Below, piece by piece: positions 16,571 through 25,729 of a DNA stretch of 64,000 bases (position 1 is its first letter; each line of letters starts with the position of its first letter). Position numbers and translations under genes: made by a program. This DNA comes from JANPCX01 sp966211815 (GTDB taxonomy: Bacteria > Pseudomonadota > Gammaproteobacteria > Burkholderiales > Burkholderiaceae_C): NCBI GenBank assembly GCA_966211815.1, contig CBIHOD010000011.1:1-64000 (forward strand), in the 5' to 3' direction. The notes beneath the pieces are model-generated. The model was not told the origin of the DNA, searched no databases, and saw nothing but the letters and a program-made list of their open reading frames with translations.

Positions 16571-19096
16571 TCAATTCGCCAGGCGCGGCGGCGGCTGGAC
16601 CGTGGTGGGAAGGGCGCCGGACGAGAGCACCTGGCCGGCCGGATTCCGGATCTCCAGCGTGCCGCCGCTGCCGGCGGTGTTGAAGCGCACCGTGGCGGTG
16701 TTGCCGTTGGCCAGCGTGACCAGCGCGCCGGTCTGTCCCGCGGCGTCGGAACGCGTCGCGGCGCTGAAGGCCTTGTCGGCGCCCAGCACGTGCAGGAACA
16801 CCGACGCGTTGCCGGCCGAGGCATCGGCCGCGTCCACCCGGAAGCCGGCGTTCAGGTCGCTGTTCAAGGCGGGCCAGGACAGCACCTGCGACACCAGGCC
16901 GGCGGGCGCCAGCCGCACCACATCGAACTGGTTGGCGCCGCCGACGGCGGTCAAGCGGTCGCCGCTGACGGTGGGCGTGCCGGGCAGGTTCAGTGTCCAG
17001 ACGCGGCGCATGCCGGTGCCGCTGGTCTGCACCCGGTCCAGCACCACCAGCGTGGCGGGCTTGATGAACAGGAACTCCCGCTCCACCTTCACCACGCTGG
17101 CTTTGCCGGCGTAGACCGGCGTGACATTCGCCAGGCCGTAGGCGTAGGCGGGCGTGTCGGCCAGCGCCAGCATCGCGCAGCGGGTGCCGTAGGCCTGCGC
17201 GACGGTGGCCCCGTTCTGCTCGATGCGGACCAGGTTGTGGGGCGCCTCGTCCTGGAACAGGCCGGAGTGCGAGTGGATGTTCGCGTCGTAGGCCAGCCAG
17301 TTGCCCTTGAAAAAGACGAAGCTGCCCTGGTCATGGTGGGCATGGCTCTCGGTGTAGGGGCCGCAGATCAAGTTGGCGTAGGCCGCGTCCGGGGACCAAG
17401 CCGAACGCATCGAGAACTGGCCGGTGCCGAGGGCCCAGTTGGCGGTGCCGAGACGGCTGAGCGGCTGGGCCGGGATGTCGGCCTGGTCGTAGAGGTAGTC
17501 GACCCAGAGTTCGAAGCCGTTGCCCATCGACTTGACCGAGGACTGCGACAGCAGCGTCTTGGACACCCCGGCCAGCGGGTCGGACGGATACAGCCGAGAG
17601 AGGATCAGCAGGTATTCGCGGTGGTAATCGAACAGCGCGGCGGTGGAGTCGCGGGCATGGTCGCCGGTGGGGCTCACGCGGTCCAGCGTGGGCACGATGT
17701 CGTGCATGAACTTGCCCAGCGACGCCAGCGTGTGGGGCGTGAGGTCGGCGATGCGCTGGCCGGTGGATTTCTCCCACCAGTGATACAGGTCGAAGAGGCC
17801 CTTCATCGCCACGCCGTAGCCCGTGCCTTCACGGGAGCCGCCGCCCTGCAGGTCGCGGTTGAAGGTGGGCACCAGCTGGTTGCCGATCTTGTCGGTGCGG
17901 AACTTGTCGAGCCAGGCCTGGGCGGAGGGGTTCTCCCCGTGGGTGGCCAGGCCGAGCAGCATGGTCGCGCGCAGGAAAGAGTAGTAATAGTTGTTGGACG
18001 GGTTGTCCACCGACCACCCCGTCCAGGCGTAGGTGGCGGTGCCCCATTTGGCTTGGCTAGGGTTCCAGACGTTCCACACCGCCTGGTTGGCGTAGGCGGT
18101 CCAGCGGGCGCGCTGGGCCGAGGTCATCTGCGGGCGGCACCAGTCGTAGACGATCGACAGGTTTCCGATGATGGGGCCGACGTCGAGGTAGCTGTCGCCA
18201 GCGACGGTGGCGCGCTGGTTGCCGCGGATCAGCGCTTCTTCGGACTGCACGAACTTGTCGGTCTTGTCGACGGCGTAGACGCAATAGCCGGCGCTGCCGG
18301 TGACCTGGCCCATCAAAGCGGCGTACCAGGGCTGGAACAGGTAGTAGTCGCCGCCGCCGAGTTGCGCGTCAACCATGGACTTGAACCGGGTGGCCGAGGC
18401 CGCGCCGCTGGACAGCGCGTTGCGCAGGCGGGTCAGCGTGGGCGCGTCGGAGACGAGGATCCGCGGGGACCCCAGCGGCGCCAGCGTGAGCGGCGCGGTG
18501 GGCGAGGGTGCGGGGGCTGGAGAAGGCGCAGGTGCCGGGGTCGGCGCGGGGGGCGGCGCCGGCGTGGGCGCGGGGGCCGGCGCCGCGGCGGCGGCCTTGT
18601 AATAGCAGGCCTTGATGGTGCCGTACAGCGGGTCGCCGAACGTGGTGTTGTCGCAGGCGGTGCCATGGGTGAAGCTGCGCGGGGTGGTCCAGGTGCCGCG
18701 GGCGCCGTAGACGACGTCGGCGGTGCCGGTGAAGGCGCAGCGCTGGCCTTCGGTGGCGCAGGCTTGGTAGCCGGCGGGAGGGTTGTTCGGGTTGGGTGCG
18801 GGCGCGGGTTGGTAGTAACAGGCCTTGACCGTGCCATACAGCGGGTCGCCGAAGGTGGCGTTGTCGCAGGGGGCGCCCCCGGTGAAGTTGCGTGGGATGG
18901 TCCAGGTGCTGTCGGCGCCGTAGACCACGTTGGCGGTGCCGGTGAAGGCGCAGCGCTGGCCCTCGGTGGCGCAGGCCTGGTAGCCGGCCGGCGCAGCCGC
19001 CTGGACCGGTGCGGCGGCGGCCGCCGCCACAGCAGCGGACAAGGCCTGCAGCGCCCGCAGGGAATGCTTCCTCCATCGATCGTTCAACGGCCCCAT
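16571..19096 (-). CDS. Secreted heparinase II/III-like polysaccharide lyase with two Cys-rich repeats
   Basis: This 841-residue protein starts with a signal peptide (hydrophobic to about residue 35, AAAPVQAAA). Two tandem modules of about 59 residues follow (37-95 and 107-166), 49 of 59 positions identical, each with four cysteines (CATEGQRC, CDN, ACYY). Then comes a Pro/Ala linker (about 167-205) and an alpha/alpha-toroid plus beta-sandwich region of heparinase II/III and alginate-lyase type, with ESHAHHDQGSFVFFKGNWLA as the key histidine motif. It probably depolymerises an acidic polysaccharide outside the cell; the repeats may bind carbohydrate. Substrate unknown. The ATG at 19096 removes a long non-signal leader. 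It interrupts the usual zipA-ligA adjacency. Confidence 0.8.
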   Translation of the reverse strand: MGPLNDRWRKHSLRALQALSAAVAAAAAAPVQAAAPAGYQACATEGQRCAFTGTANVVYGADSTWTIPRNFTGGAPCDNATFGDPLYGTVKACYYQPAPAPNPNNPPAGYQACATEGQRCAFTGTADVVYGARGTWTTPRSFTHGTACDNTTFGDPLYGTIKACYYKAAAAAPAPAPTPAPPPAPTPAPAPSPAPAPSPTAPLTLAPLGSPRILVSDAPTLTRLRNALSSGAASATRFKSMVDAQLGGGDYYLFQPWYAALMGQVTGSAGYCVYAVDKTDKFVQSEEALIRGNQRATVAGDSYLDVGPIIGNLSIVYDWCRPQMTSAQRARWTAYANQAVWNVWNPSQAKWGTATYAWTGWSVDNPSNNYYYSFLRATMLLGLATHGENPSAQAWLDKFRTDKIGNQLVPTFNRDLQGGGSREGTGYGVAMKGLFDLYHWWEKSTGQRIADLTPHTLASLGKFMHDIVPTLDRVSPTGDHARDSTAALFDYHREYLLILSRLYPSDPLAGVSKTLLSQSSVKSMGNGFELWVDYLYDQADIPAQPLSRLGTANWALGTGQFSMRSAWSPDAAYANLICGPYTESHAHHDQGSFVFFKGNWLAYDANIHSHSGLFQDEAPHNLVRIEQNGATVAQAYGTRCAMLALADTPAYAYGLANVTPVYAGKASVVKVEREFLFIKPATLVVLDRVQTSGTGMRRVWTLNLPGTPTVSGDRLTAVGGANQFDVVRLAPAGLVSQVLSWPALNSDLNAGFRVDAADASAGNASVFLHVLGADKAFSAATRSDAAGQTGALVTLANGNTATVRFNTAGSGGTLEIRNPAGQVLSSGALPTTVQPPPRLAN
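18598..18989. repeat. Tandem duplicated coding module inside the lyase gene
   Basis: Two DNA copies of about 178 bp (roughly 18599-18778 and 18812-18988) encode the duplicated Cys-rich modules and remain nearly identical at DNA level over long stretches, which indicates a fairly recent internal duplication. Confidence 0.75.
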
Positions 19097-19344
19097 GGCT
19101 TGTGCCCCCTCGCAAGAATGGTTCTTTTGTTCTTGTCGCCCGCCGGCGGCGGGTGCCCGCGCCACGCAGGCTCGCGCCCGCAAGGCGGACGCCTGCCGGC
19201 TCATGGGCGCAAGACCCTCGCGCCCTGCCGGGCAGGCGCGCTATTCGACTGCAGCACCCATGGCATGTCAATCGGCCGAGCCGAAGCGCCGGCTGGCGCC
19301 CAACGGAAGGCCGGGAACGGCGGATGGGCGGCCGCTGGCCGGCC

Positions 19345-20514
19345 TCAGCTGAACAGGCGCCGCGCCATGGTTGAGCCGGCGGCCATGTCGCGCATCGCCA
19401 GCGCCCGGTAGAGCTGCTCCAGCTCCCGGCCGATGGCGGCGAAGCCTTCCGGGCTCAAGGGGTGGCCGTTGTCGTCGACGATCGCCGCATCCATGCCGAG
19501 CGACAAAGCCTGGGCGCTGGCCTGCCAAGCGGCGAAGGGCTGGGCGGCGGGGTCGGTCTGCGGCACGTCGAAGCTCAAGGTGACGTCGCGCACCGCGGCC
19601 TGGTTGGGGTCGTCGGCCAGCGCGGCCTGGGCGTCGTAGGTCAGCGTCAGCACCGCGGGGGCGCCTTCTTCGGCCGCGGGCAGCACCAGGCGGCCGGGCA
19701 AGGCGCCGGGCACGAAGCCGTGGCGGCCGGCGTGCTGCAGGATGTAGCCGACGCTCCAGGCGGCCGAGCGGGCGCGCAGGTGCACCGCCAGCTGGGCGTC
19801 GTGCTCGCCGGCGAAGGTGTCGAGTTCCTTGGCCCGGGCGGTGGCGTCCAGCATGTCGGGCACGTCGGCCATGCCGCCCAGGGCGTCGGCCAGGGCCTGC
19901 ACCTTCTGGGCGAACTCCGAGAATTCGATGTTGTTCAGCGCCCCGGTCCGGTTGGCCAGCTGCACACCGGCCTGCACTTCGGCGTAGCGTTGGCCGGGCA
20001 TCGGGAATTCCCATTCGCCGGTCTCGGCGTTGCGGCCTTCGATCTGCATCGGCTTGCTGCCTGCCCTGCGGCTGGGCGGCAGGTGGGTGATCAGCATCTC
20101 GCCGCTGATGGGCGATTCCAGCGAGATCGGCGCGATCGCGTCGACCAGGGCGTCCAGGCGCGGCAGTTGGCGCCTGGGCGCGAAGGTCGGCGATTCCGCG
20201 GCCGCGGCGGCGGCGGCGGTGTGAGGGGCCGCAGGCGGCTGCGGCGGCTCGGCGGCTGCAGCCGGCTCCACCGCATCGACGCCTGCCCCCGCGGGCGGCT
20301 GCGAGGCTTCGCCATGCCAAGCCGGCAAGGAGGGTTCGACGCGCTCGAAAGAGGGTTCGAGCGAGCGCGGCGTCGCCGCAAGCCCGCCCTCCTGGGTCAA
20401 CACGTCGGCGGCCCGCTTGGGGCCGGCTTTGCGTGTCTGCCAGGCGCCGTGCAGCAGCAACAGCACCAGCACCACGCCGCCCAGGATCGCCAGGGAAACC
20501 GTCAAATCGCTCAT
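19345..20514 (-). CDS. zipA: Cell division protein ZipA-like (FtsZ anchor)
   Basis: This 389-residue protein has one N-terminal transmembrane helix (LTVSLAILGGVVLVLLLLHGAW), a charged then Pro/Ala-rich linker (about 45-120) and a C-terminal ZipA FtsZ-binding domain (about 230-380; VTLSFDVPQTDPAAQPFAAW). It should tether FtsZ to the membrane during division. The spacing to smc is 46 bp on the same strand, matching the smc-zipA pairing known in betaproteobacteria. The ATG at 20514 (MSDLTV) is preferred to one 9 bp upstream. Confidence 0.85.
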   Translation of the reverse strand: MSDLTVSLAILGGVVLVLLLLHGAWQTRKAGPKRAADVLTQEGGLAATPRSLEPSFERVEPSLPAWHGEASQPPAGAGVDAVEPAAAAEPPQPPAAPHTAAAAAAAESPTFAPRRQLPRLDALVDAIAPISLESPISGEMLITHLPPSRRAGSKPMQIEGRNAETGEWEFPMPGQRYAEVQAGVQLANRTGALNNIEFSEFAQKVQALADALGGMADVPDMLDATARAKELDTFAGEHDAQLAVHLRARSAAWSVGYILQHAGRHGFVPGALPGRLVLPAAEEGAPAVLTLTYDAQAALADDPNQAAVRDVTLSFDVPQTDPAAQPFAAWQASAQALSLGMDAAIVDDNGHPLSPEGFAAIGRELEQLYRALAMRDMAAGSTMARRLFS

Positions 20515-20560
20515 CGTCGTCACCGCCCGCGTTTGTCTTGCCGTACCGAGTCGAACGCGG

Positions 20561-23500
20561 TCAAGCCGCTTCGGCCATGCCCAGGGCCGCTTCCATGTCC
20601 ACCGCGACGATGCGGGAGACGCCCTGCTCCTGCATCGTCACGCCCACCAGCTGCTCCGCCATCTCCATCGCGATCTTGTTGTGGCTGATGAACAGGAACT
20701 GGGTGCCGCTGGACATCGCCTTGACCAGCTTGGCGTAGCGCTCGGTGTTGGCGTCGTCCAGCGGCGCGTCCACTTCGTCCAGCAGGCAGAAAGGCGCCGG
20801 GTTGAGCTGGAAGATGGCGAACACCAGCGCGATCGCCGTCAACGCCTTCTCGCCGCCCGAGAGCAGGTGGATGGTGCTGTTCTTCTTGCCCGGCGGCTGC
20901 GCCATCACCTGCACGCCGGCGTCCAGGATCTCGTCGCCGGTCATCACCAGCTTGGCCTCGCCGCCGCCGAACAGGCTGGGGAACATGCGGCCGAAATGGT
21001 GGTTGACCTGGTTGAAGGTGCTGCCCAGCAGGTCGCGCGTCTCCAGGTCGATCTTGCGGATCGCGTCTTCCAGGGTGTTGATCGCGTCGGTCAGGTCGGT
21101 GTTCTGCGCGTCGAGGAAGGTCTTGCGCTCGCGGGCCGCGGTGAGTTCGTCCAGCGCGGCGAGGTTGACCGCGCCGAGGGCGTTGATCTCGCGGTTGATG
21201 CGGTCGATCTCGCTCTGCATGCCGTGCAGCCTGACGCCGCCCTGCTCGATGCCCTGGGCCAGCGCCTCCATGTCGACGCCGGCGGAAGTCAGCTGCTCCA
21301 GGAATTGCGCCCCGCCGAGCTGGGCCGCCTGCTCCTCCAGCTGCAGCTTGGTGACGCGGTCGCGCATCGGCTGCAGGCTCTGCTCGTGCGCCAGGCGCTG
21401 TTCATCGGCGCGGCGCAGGCGCAGGCTCAGGTCGTCGTAGCGGCTGCGGGCCTCACCGAGGGCCTGCTCGCGTTCCAGGCGCAACGCCAACGCGGCGTCC
21501 AGCCCGACCTGGGCTGAGGCGTCGGTCAACTGGCCGAGTTCTTCGGCCAGCTGCGCGGCGGACTGCTCGTTGGCCCGCACCTGCTGCGCCGCGGTGTCGA
21601 TCGAGCGCTGCAATTCGCCGCGCCTGGCGGCGAGGGCGCGCGCGGCGAACTGCGCCTCCTGCGCCTGACGCTCCAGCTGGCGCAGCTGCTCGCGGGCCTG
21701 GCCGATGCGGCGTTCTTCGTTGATCACGGCTTCTTCGAGCTCGGCGTGGCGCTCCTGGGTGGTGGCCAGCTGCATGTCCAGCTCTTCGAAGCGCGCCTCT
21801 CCCTGGGCGCGGCGCTCGTTCAGCTCCTCCAGCTGCGCGTCGATCTCACCGAGCTCATCGTCCAGCTGGGCGCGGCGGTTCTGGCTCTGCTCGGCCTGCT
21901 GCGACAGGCGCAGCACCTCGACCTGCAGCTGGTGGGCGCGGGTCTGCGCCTCGGCGGCCTCGCGGCGCGCGCCGCCGAGCCGGCCCGAGGCCTCGGTGTA
22001 GGCGGCCTCGGCGCGCACCAGCGCGGAACGCGCCTCGTCGGCGATCAGCGCCTGGGCGCGCAATTGGCGGTCCAGGTTCTCGATCTCCTGGGCGCGCGCC
22101 AGCATGCCGGCCTGTTCCGAGTCGGGCGCGTAGAAGCTCACCGCGAATTGGCTCACCGAATGACCCTCGCGGGTCATGATGACTTCGCCGTGGGTCAGCT
22201 TGGCGCGGTCGGCCAGGGCTTCGTCGAGGCTGCCGGCGGTGTAGACGCCTTCCAGCCAGTCGTTGAGCAGCGCCTTCAAGCCGCCGCCTGAGGGCGTGGC
22301 CTCCAGCCGCAGCAGGTCGGAAAGCCGCGCCAGGGTGTGGTGGGTGTTGGCGATGCCGGTGTCGGGCACGGTGTAGAAGGCCAGCTTGGCGGGCGGCGCG
22401 TCCGATGCGAAGGCGCGCACCGTCTCGACACGGCCGACGGCCAGGGCGTTGATGCGCTCGCGCAGCGCGGACTCCAGCGCCGTCTCCCAGCCGGCCTCGA
22501 TGTGGATCCGGGTCCACAGGCCCTGCAGGCTGTCCAGCCCGTGCTTGGCCAGCCAGGGCTTGAGCTTGCCTTCGGTCTGCACCTTTTCCTGCAGCGCGCG
22601 CAGCGCGGCCAGCCGCGCGCTGAACTCCGACTGCCGGCCGGCTTCGAGGTTGACCGCCTCCTGGCGCGCCTTGCGTTCATCGTCCAGGCGCGGCACCTGC
22701 TCGCCCAGCTCGTGCAGGCGCGCGTCGGCCATCTCCTGGGCCTCCTGGGCCGATTCATGCTGGGCGCGCAGTTCGGCCAGGCGGTCCAGGTCGGGCGCGG
22801 CGAGCTGCTGGCGCTCGCCGGCGAGCCGCTCGCGCCGGGTGTTGAACTGGCGCGACTGCTCGTCGATATTGCGGCTCTCGCTGGCCAGCACCTGGATCTG
22901 CTGCTGCACCGAGGCCACCTGGTTGCGCTGCTCGTTGGCGCGCGCCTGGGCGGCGCGCAAGGCGTCGTCCAACTGCGGCAGGTTGTGGGCCTGCTCCTCG
23001 GCCTGCGCGGCCAGGATCTCGCCCTGCTCCTCGGCCTCGGCGATCTGGCCGGCGATGTCCTCCAGTTCGTCCTTGGCCTCTTGCTGGCGCTGACCCCACT
23101 GTTCGTTCTGGGCCTTGATCTCCAGCAGGCGCTGCTCGACCCGCTGGCGGCCCTCGACGACGTAGCGGATGCGCTCTTCCAGCCGGCTCACCTCCAGCGC
23201 CGCCTCGGCCAGCGAGCCCTGCGCGGCATGCAGCGCATCGCCCGCCTCGTAGTGCGCCTGGCGCACCGATTCGAGCTCGGCCTCGCCGTGGCGCAGCTCG
23301 GCCATCCGGGCTTCGAGCTGGTTGACGGCTTCGAGGTAGTCGGCCTTGACGCGGGCCTGCTCCTGCGCCGCGTCGCGGTGCTTGAGGAACCACAGCTGGT
23401 GCAGCTTCAGCGTGCCCTGCTCCTGCAGTCCGCGGTAAGTGGCGGCGACTTCGGCCTGCTTCTCCAGCTTCTCGAGGTTGGTGTTCAACTCGCGCAGGAT

Positions 23501-24088
23501 GTCTTCCACGCGGGTGAGGTTCTCGCGGGTGTCCTTCAGCCGGTTCTCGGTCTCGCGGCGGCGTTCCTTGTATTTGGAAACGCCCGCCGCCTCCTCCAGG
23601 AAGAGGCGCAGCTCCTCGGGTTTGCTCTCGATGATGCGGCTGATCGTGCCCTGGCCGATGATGGCGTAGGCACGGGGCCCCAGGCCGGTGCCGAGGAAGA
23701 CGTCCTGCACGTCGCGGCGCCGCACCGGCTGGTTGTTGATGTAGTAGCTGCTGGTGCCGTCCCGGGTGAGCACGCGCTTGACGGCGATCTCGGTGAACTG
23801 GTTCCACTGGCCGCCGGCGCGCGCGTCCTCGTTGCTGAACACCAGCTCGACGCTGGCGCGGCTGGCGGGCTTGCGGTTGCCCGAGCCGTTGAAGATCACG
23901 TCCTGCATCGACTCGCCGCGCAATTCGCTGGCCTTGGACTCGCCCAGCACCCAGCGCACCGCATCCATGATGTTGGACTTGCCGCAACCATTGGGCCCGA
24001 CCACGCCCACCAGTTGGCCCGGCAACTGGAAATGCGTGGGCTCGGCGAACGACTTGAAGCCGGAGAGCTTGATGGAATTCAGGCGCAT
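20561..24088 (-). CDS. smc: Chromosome partition protein SMC
   Basis: This 1175-residue ATPase has the SMC layout: N-terminal head with Walker A GPNGCGKSN (31-39) and SGFKSFAEPT, a long coiled coil, a hinge (about 500-650), a second coiled coil, and a C-terminal head with the signature LLSGGEKALTAIALVFA and Walker B LLDEVDAPLDDANTERY. It organises and condenses the chromosome, normally with ScpA and ScpB, which are not in this window. It is divergent from queF and is the first gene of the smc-zipA transcript. Confidence 0.97.
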   Translation of the reverse strand: MRLNSIKLSGFKSFAEPTHFQLPGQLVGVVGPNGCGKSNIMDAVRWVLGESKASELRGESMQDVIFNGSGNRKPASRASVELVFSNEDARAGGQWNQFTEIAVKRVLTRDGTSSYYINNQPVRRRDVQDVFLGTGLGPRAYAIIGQGTISRIIESKPEELRLFLEEAAGVSKYKERRRETENRLKDTRENLTRVEDILRELNTNLEKLEKQAEVAATYRGLQEQGTLKLHQLWFLKHRDAAQEQARVKADYLEAVNQLEARMAELRHGEAELESVRQAHYEAGDALHAAQGSLAEAALEVSRLEERIRYVVEGRQRVEQRLLEIKAQNEQWGQRQQEAKDELEDIAGQIAEAEEQGEILAAQAEEQAHNLPQLDDALRAAQARANEQRNQVASVQQQIQVLASESRNIDEQSRQFNTRRERLAGERQQLAAPDLDRLAELRAQHESAQEAQEMADARLHELGEQVPRLDDERKARQEAVNLEAGRQSEFSARLAALRALQEKVQTEGKLKPWLAKHGLDSLQGLWTRIHIEAGWETALESALRERINALAVGRVETVRAFASDAPPAKLAFYTVPDTGIANTHHTLARLSDLLRLEATPSGGGLKALLNDWLEGVYTAGSLDEALADRAKLTHGEVIMTREGHSVSQFAVSFYAPDSEQAGMLARAQEIENLDRQLRAQALIADEARSALVRAEAAYTEASGRLGGARREAAEAQTRAHQLQVEVLRLSQQAEQSQNRRAQLDDELGEIDAQLEELNERRAQGEARFEELDMQLATTQERHAELEEAVINEERRIGQAREQLRQLERQAQEAQFAARALAARRGELQRSIDTAAQQVRANEQSAAQLAEELGQLTDASAQVGLDAALALRLEREQALGEARSRYDDLSLRLRRADEQRLAHEQSLQPMRDRVTKLQLEEQAAQLGGAQFLEQLTSAGVDMEALAQGIEQGGVRLHGMQSEIDRINREINALGAVNLAALDELTAARERKTFLDAQNTDLTDAINTLEDAIRKIDLETRDLLGSTFNQVNHHFGRMFPSLFGGGEAKLVMTGDEILDAGVQVMAQPPGKKNSTIHLLSGGEKALTAIALVFAIFQLNPAPFCLLDEVDAPLDDANTERYAKLVKAMSSGTQFLFISHNKIAMEMAEQLVGVTMQEQGVSRIVAVDMEAALGMAEAA

Positions 24089-24263
24089 GGGGGACCCAGG
24101 GGGGCAATGCGGTCAGCCGCGGCGCAGGACGCGGCCGCGGTCTTTCGCATAAGTGGTTGATTTGCTTGAGGAAACCGACGATCCGGAGGCTTCCCGAGCG
24201 CGGCGGATGATACCATCGCCCCCCTTTCGGCACCCCCCGCAACCTTCTCAAAACGTCACCAAG

Positions 24264-24767
24264 ATGGCCAAGCGTTCACCTTCCAGACAGGCGCCCTCCA
24301 CCACCGCGACCACGGCCGCGCCGCGCCAGCGCGAGATGCCGGTGAATCCGCCCTCCCGGCCCAGCAAGGAACTGCACGTCTTCCCCAACCCGTCCGCCGG
24401 GCGCGATTACGTCATCCAGTTCCAAATCCCGGAATTCACCTGCCACTGCCCGCTCACCGGCCAGCCTGACTTCGCCCATTTCACGATCGAGATGGTGGCC
24501 GACAAGCTCTGCATCGAGCTCAAAAGCCTGAAGATGTACATGTGGAGCTTCCGCGACGAAGGCGCCTTCCATGAGAAGGTGACCAATGACATCCTCGACG
24601 AGATCGTCAAGGTGTCCCAGCCCCGCTTCATCCGCATCACGGCCAAGTGGTACGTGCGCGGCGGCATTTACACCAATGTCGTGGCCGAACACCGCAAGAA
24701 GGGCTGGAAGCCACAGCCTCGGGTCGACCTGCCGGCACACGCCGCCGAATCCGGCCTGCTGCGCTGA
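24264..24767 (+). CDS. queF: NADPH-dependent 7-cyano-7-deazaguanine (preQ0) reductase
   Basis: This 167-residue enzyme reduces preQ0 to preQ1 in queuosine biosynthesis. It is the short, single-module QueF type. The thioimide-forming cysteine is Cys62 in FTCHCPLTGQPDF, with Asp69; the NADPH-related ELKSLKMYMWSFRDEGAFHE block contains His103 and Glu104. The first 35 residues are a low-complexity, basic Thr/Ala/Pro-rich extension. The ATG at 24264 was chosen because the frame upstream lies in the divergent promoter region with smc. Confidence 0.93.
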   Translation: MAKRSPSRQAPSTTATTAAPRQREMPVNPPSRPSKELHVFPNPSAGRDYVIQFQIPEFTCHCPLTGQPDFAHFTIEMVADKLCIELKSLKMYMWSFRDEGAFHEKVTNDILDEIVKVSQPRFIRITAKWYVRGGIYTNVVAEHRKKGWKPQPRVDLPAHAAESGLLR

Positions 24768-25104
24768 CGCCGCCGCCCGCTCAGGGCGCGGTCACACCCA
24801 CACCTCCGCGGGCTTTGCAGCCCATCCGGACCATGCAAGGCCCAGCCGCGGCCGGCCTGGCCACGCCCATCTTCGATGCGGCTTGTGCTTGATGCGCCGC
24901 CTTCGCCAACCTTTCTCCTTGCACAGGGGCAAGAGGGAATGAACCGATTTTCGGTGGAGGCGTACCCAGGGCGGCAGGACGCTCGACAAATCCACGCACG
25001 TCAGGAACGTTGCTGCTTTGCGGGCAAAGCCATCGACAAAAACCATCAAACAATAAATCGAAAAGTATGTCGCCGATATTTTTCGAATAATTTGGAGAAT
25101 ATAA
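24768..25104. other. Intergenic region leading into the AT-rich islet
   Basis: The first 250 bp after queF are GC-rich and carry no gene I can support. Composition changes abruptly near 25030, where a perfect 7-bp-arm palindrome (GCTTTGC-GG-GCAAAGC, 25015-25030) lies. From there to the protease start the DNA is strongly AT-rich. A ribosome site GGAG is at 25094-25097. Confidence 0.6.
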
Positions 25105-25602
25105 TTGAGAATAATTCATCATGTCCCGATGATTGCCCAAGACAAATCGGGATCCTGCTGGCACGCTGCGGCAAAAATGATCTGGGCATTTAAATACAAA
25201 CAATCGATCAATCCTTTGCCAAAGGTTTATGAAGAAAATAAAGGGTTGCGCTACACCTACCAAGTAGGTCACCCTCAACTGGCGGAAGAATTGGGCATGG
25301 AGAATATTCCTGACTGCCCCATGTCTTTGACGCCCCAAGGTCTTAGCACCCTATTGAAAAAATGCGGCCCCCTTTGGACCGCCGGTGCATGGTGGGGGGC
25401 CGCCCATGTCATCGTAACCACAGGAATCGACGACAAAGGAGTGATTTATGTCAACGATCCGAATGGCGGCGCAAAAAGATTTTTGAACATTCGATTATTT
25501 AATGAAGGAATGGGTGGCCTGTACACCGGCATGATCATGTTCCTGCCCGACCACCGCGCCAATGCCGATGGATTTTCAAAATACAGCCGTGTGCTTGGCT
25601 GA
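25105..25602 (+). CDS. Papain-like cysteine protease (AvrRpt2/C70-like or C39-like) in an AT-rich islet
   Basis: This 165-residue protein looks like a stand-alone papain-fold peptidase. The pattern HVPMIAQDKSGSCWHAAAKM gives oxyanion Gln12 and catalytic Cys18; GAAHVIVTTGI gives His101; IYVNDPNGG gives Asn117/Asp118. This order matches AvrRpt2-type (C70) and C39-like families. There is no signal peptide or secretion leader. The start is a TTG with GGAG 7 bp upstream; the next option, ATG at 25129, would remove the conserved HVP strand before the catalytic motif. Base composition and codons (AAA, ATA, TTA) are unlike every neighbour, so recent transfer is likely. A toxin, effector or regulated processing enzyme are all possible; no partner gene is visible. 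Confidence 0.75.
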   Translation: MRIIHHVPMIAQDKSGSCWHAAAKMIWAFKYKQSINPLPKVYEENKGLRYTYQVGHPQLAEELGMENIPDCPMSLTPQGLSTLLKKCGPLWTAGAWWGAAHVIVTTGIDDKGVIYVNDPNGGAKRFLNIRLFNEGMGGLYTGMIMFLPDHRANADGFSKYSRVLG

Positions 25603-25729
25603 ATACACTGAAAATTCATTTTCCCTCAAGCGGCAGCGCGGACAACTCGCTGATTTGATTTCGATTGGAAAAAGGCACATCGATTGCCCGTCTTCCCCTA
25701 CCCGAATGACCGGGGTCAGGAGGAAAACC

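Noticed and set aside
15707..19411. Very long plus-strand open frame across ligA, the receiver gene and the lyase
   Set aside because: It is antisense to three well-supported genes, is dominated by Arg, Gly, Ala and Val, and has no recognisable domain; it is a by-product of high GC content.
25100..25105. Perfect TATAAT directly at the protease start codon
   Set aside because: As a promoter it would start transcription inside the favoured reading frame and has no -35 at the right distance; in AT-rich DNA it is probably coincidental.
24876..25193. Small plus-strand frame reading into the AT-rich islet
   Set aside because: It spans the composition junction, overlaps the protease gene in another frame and shows no family pattern.
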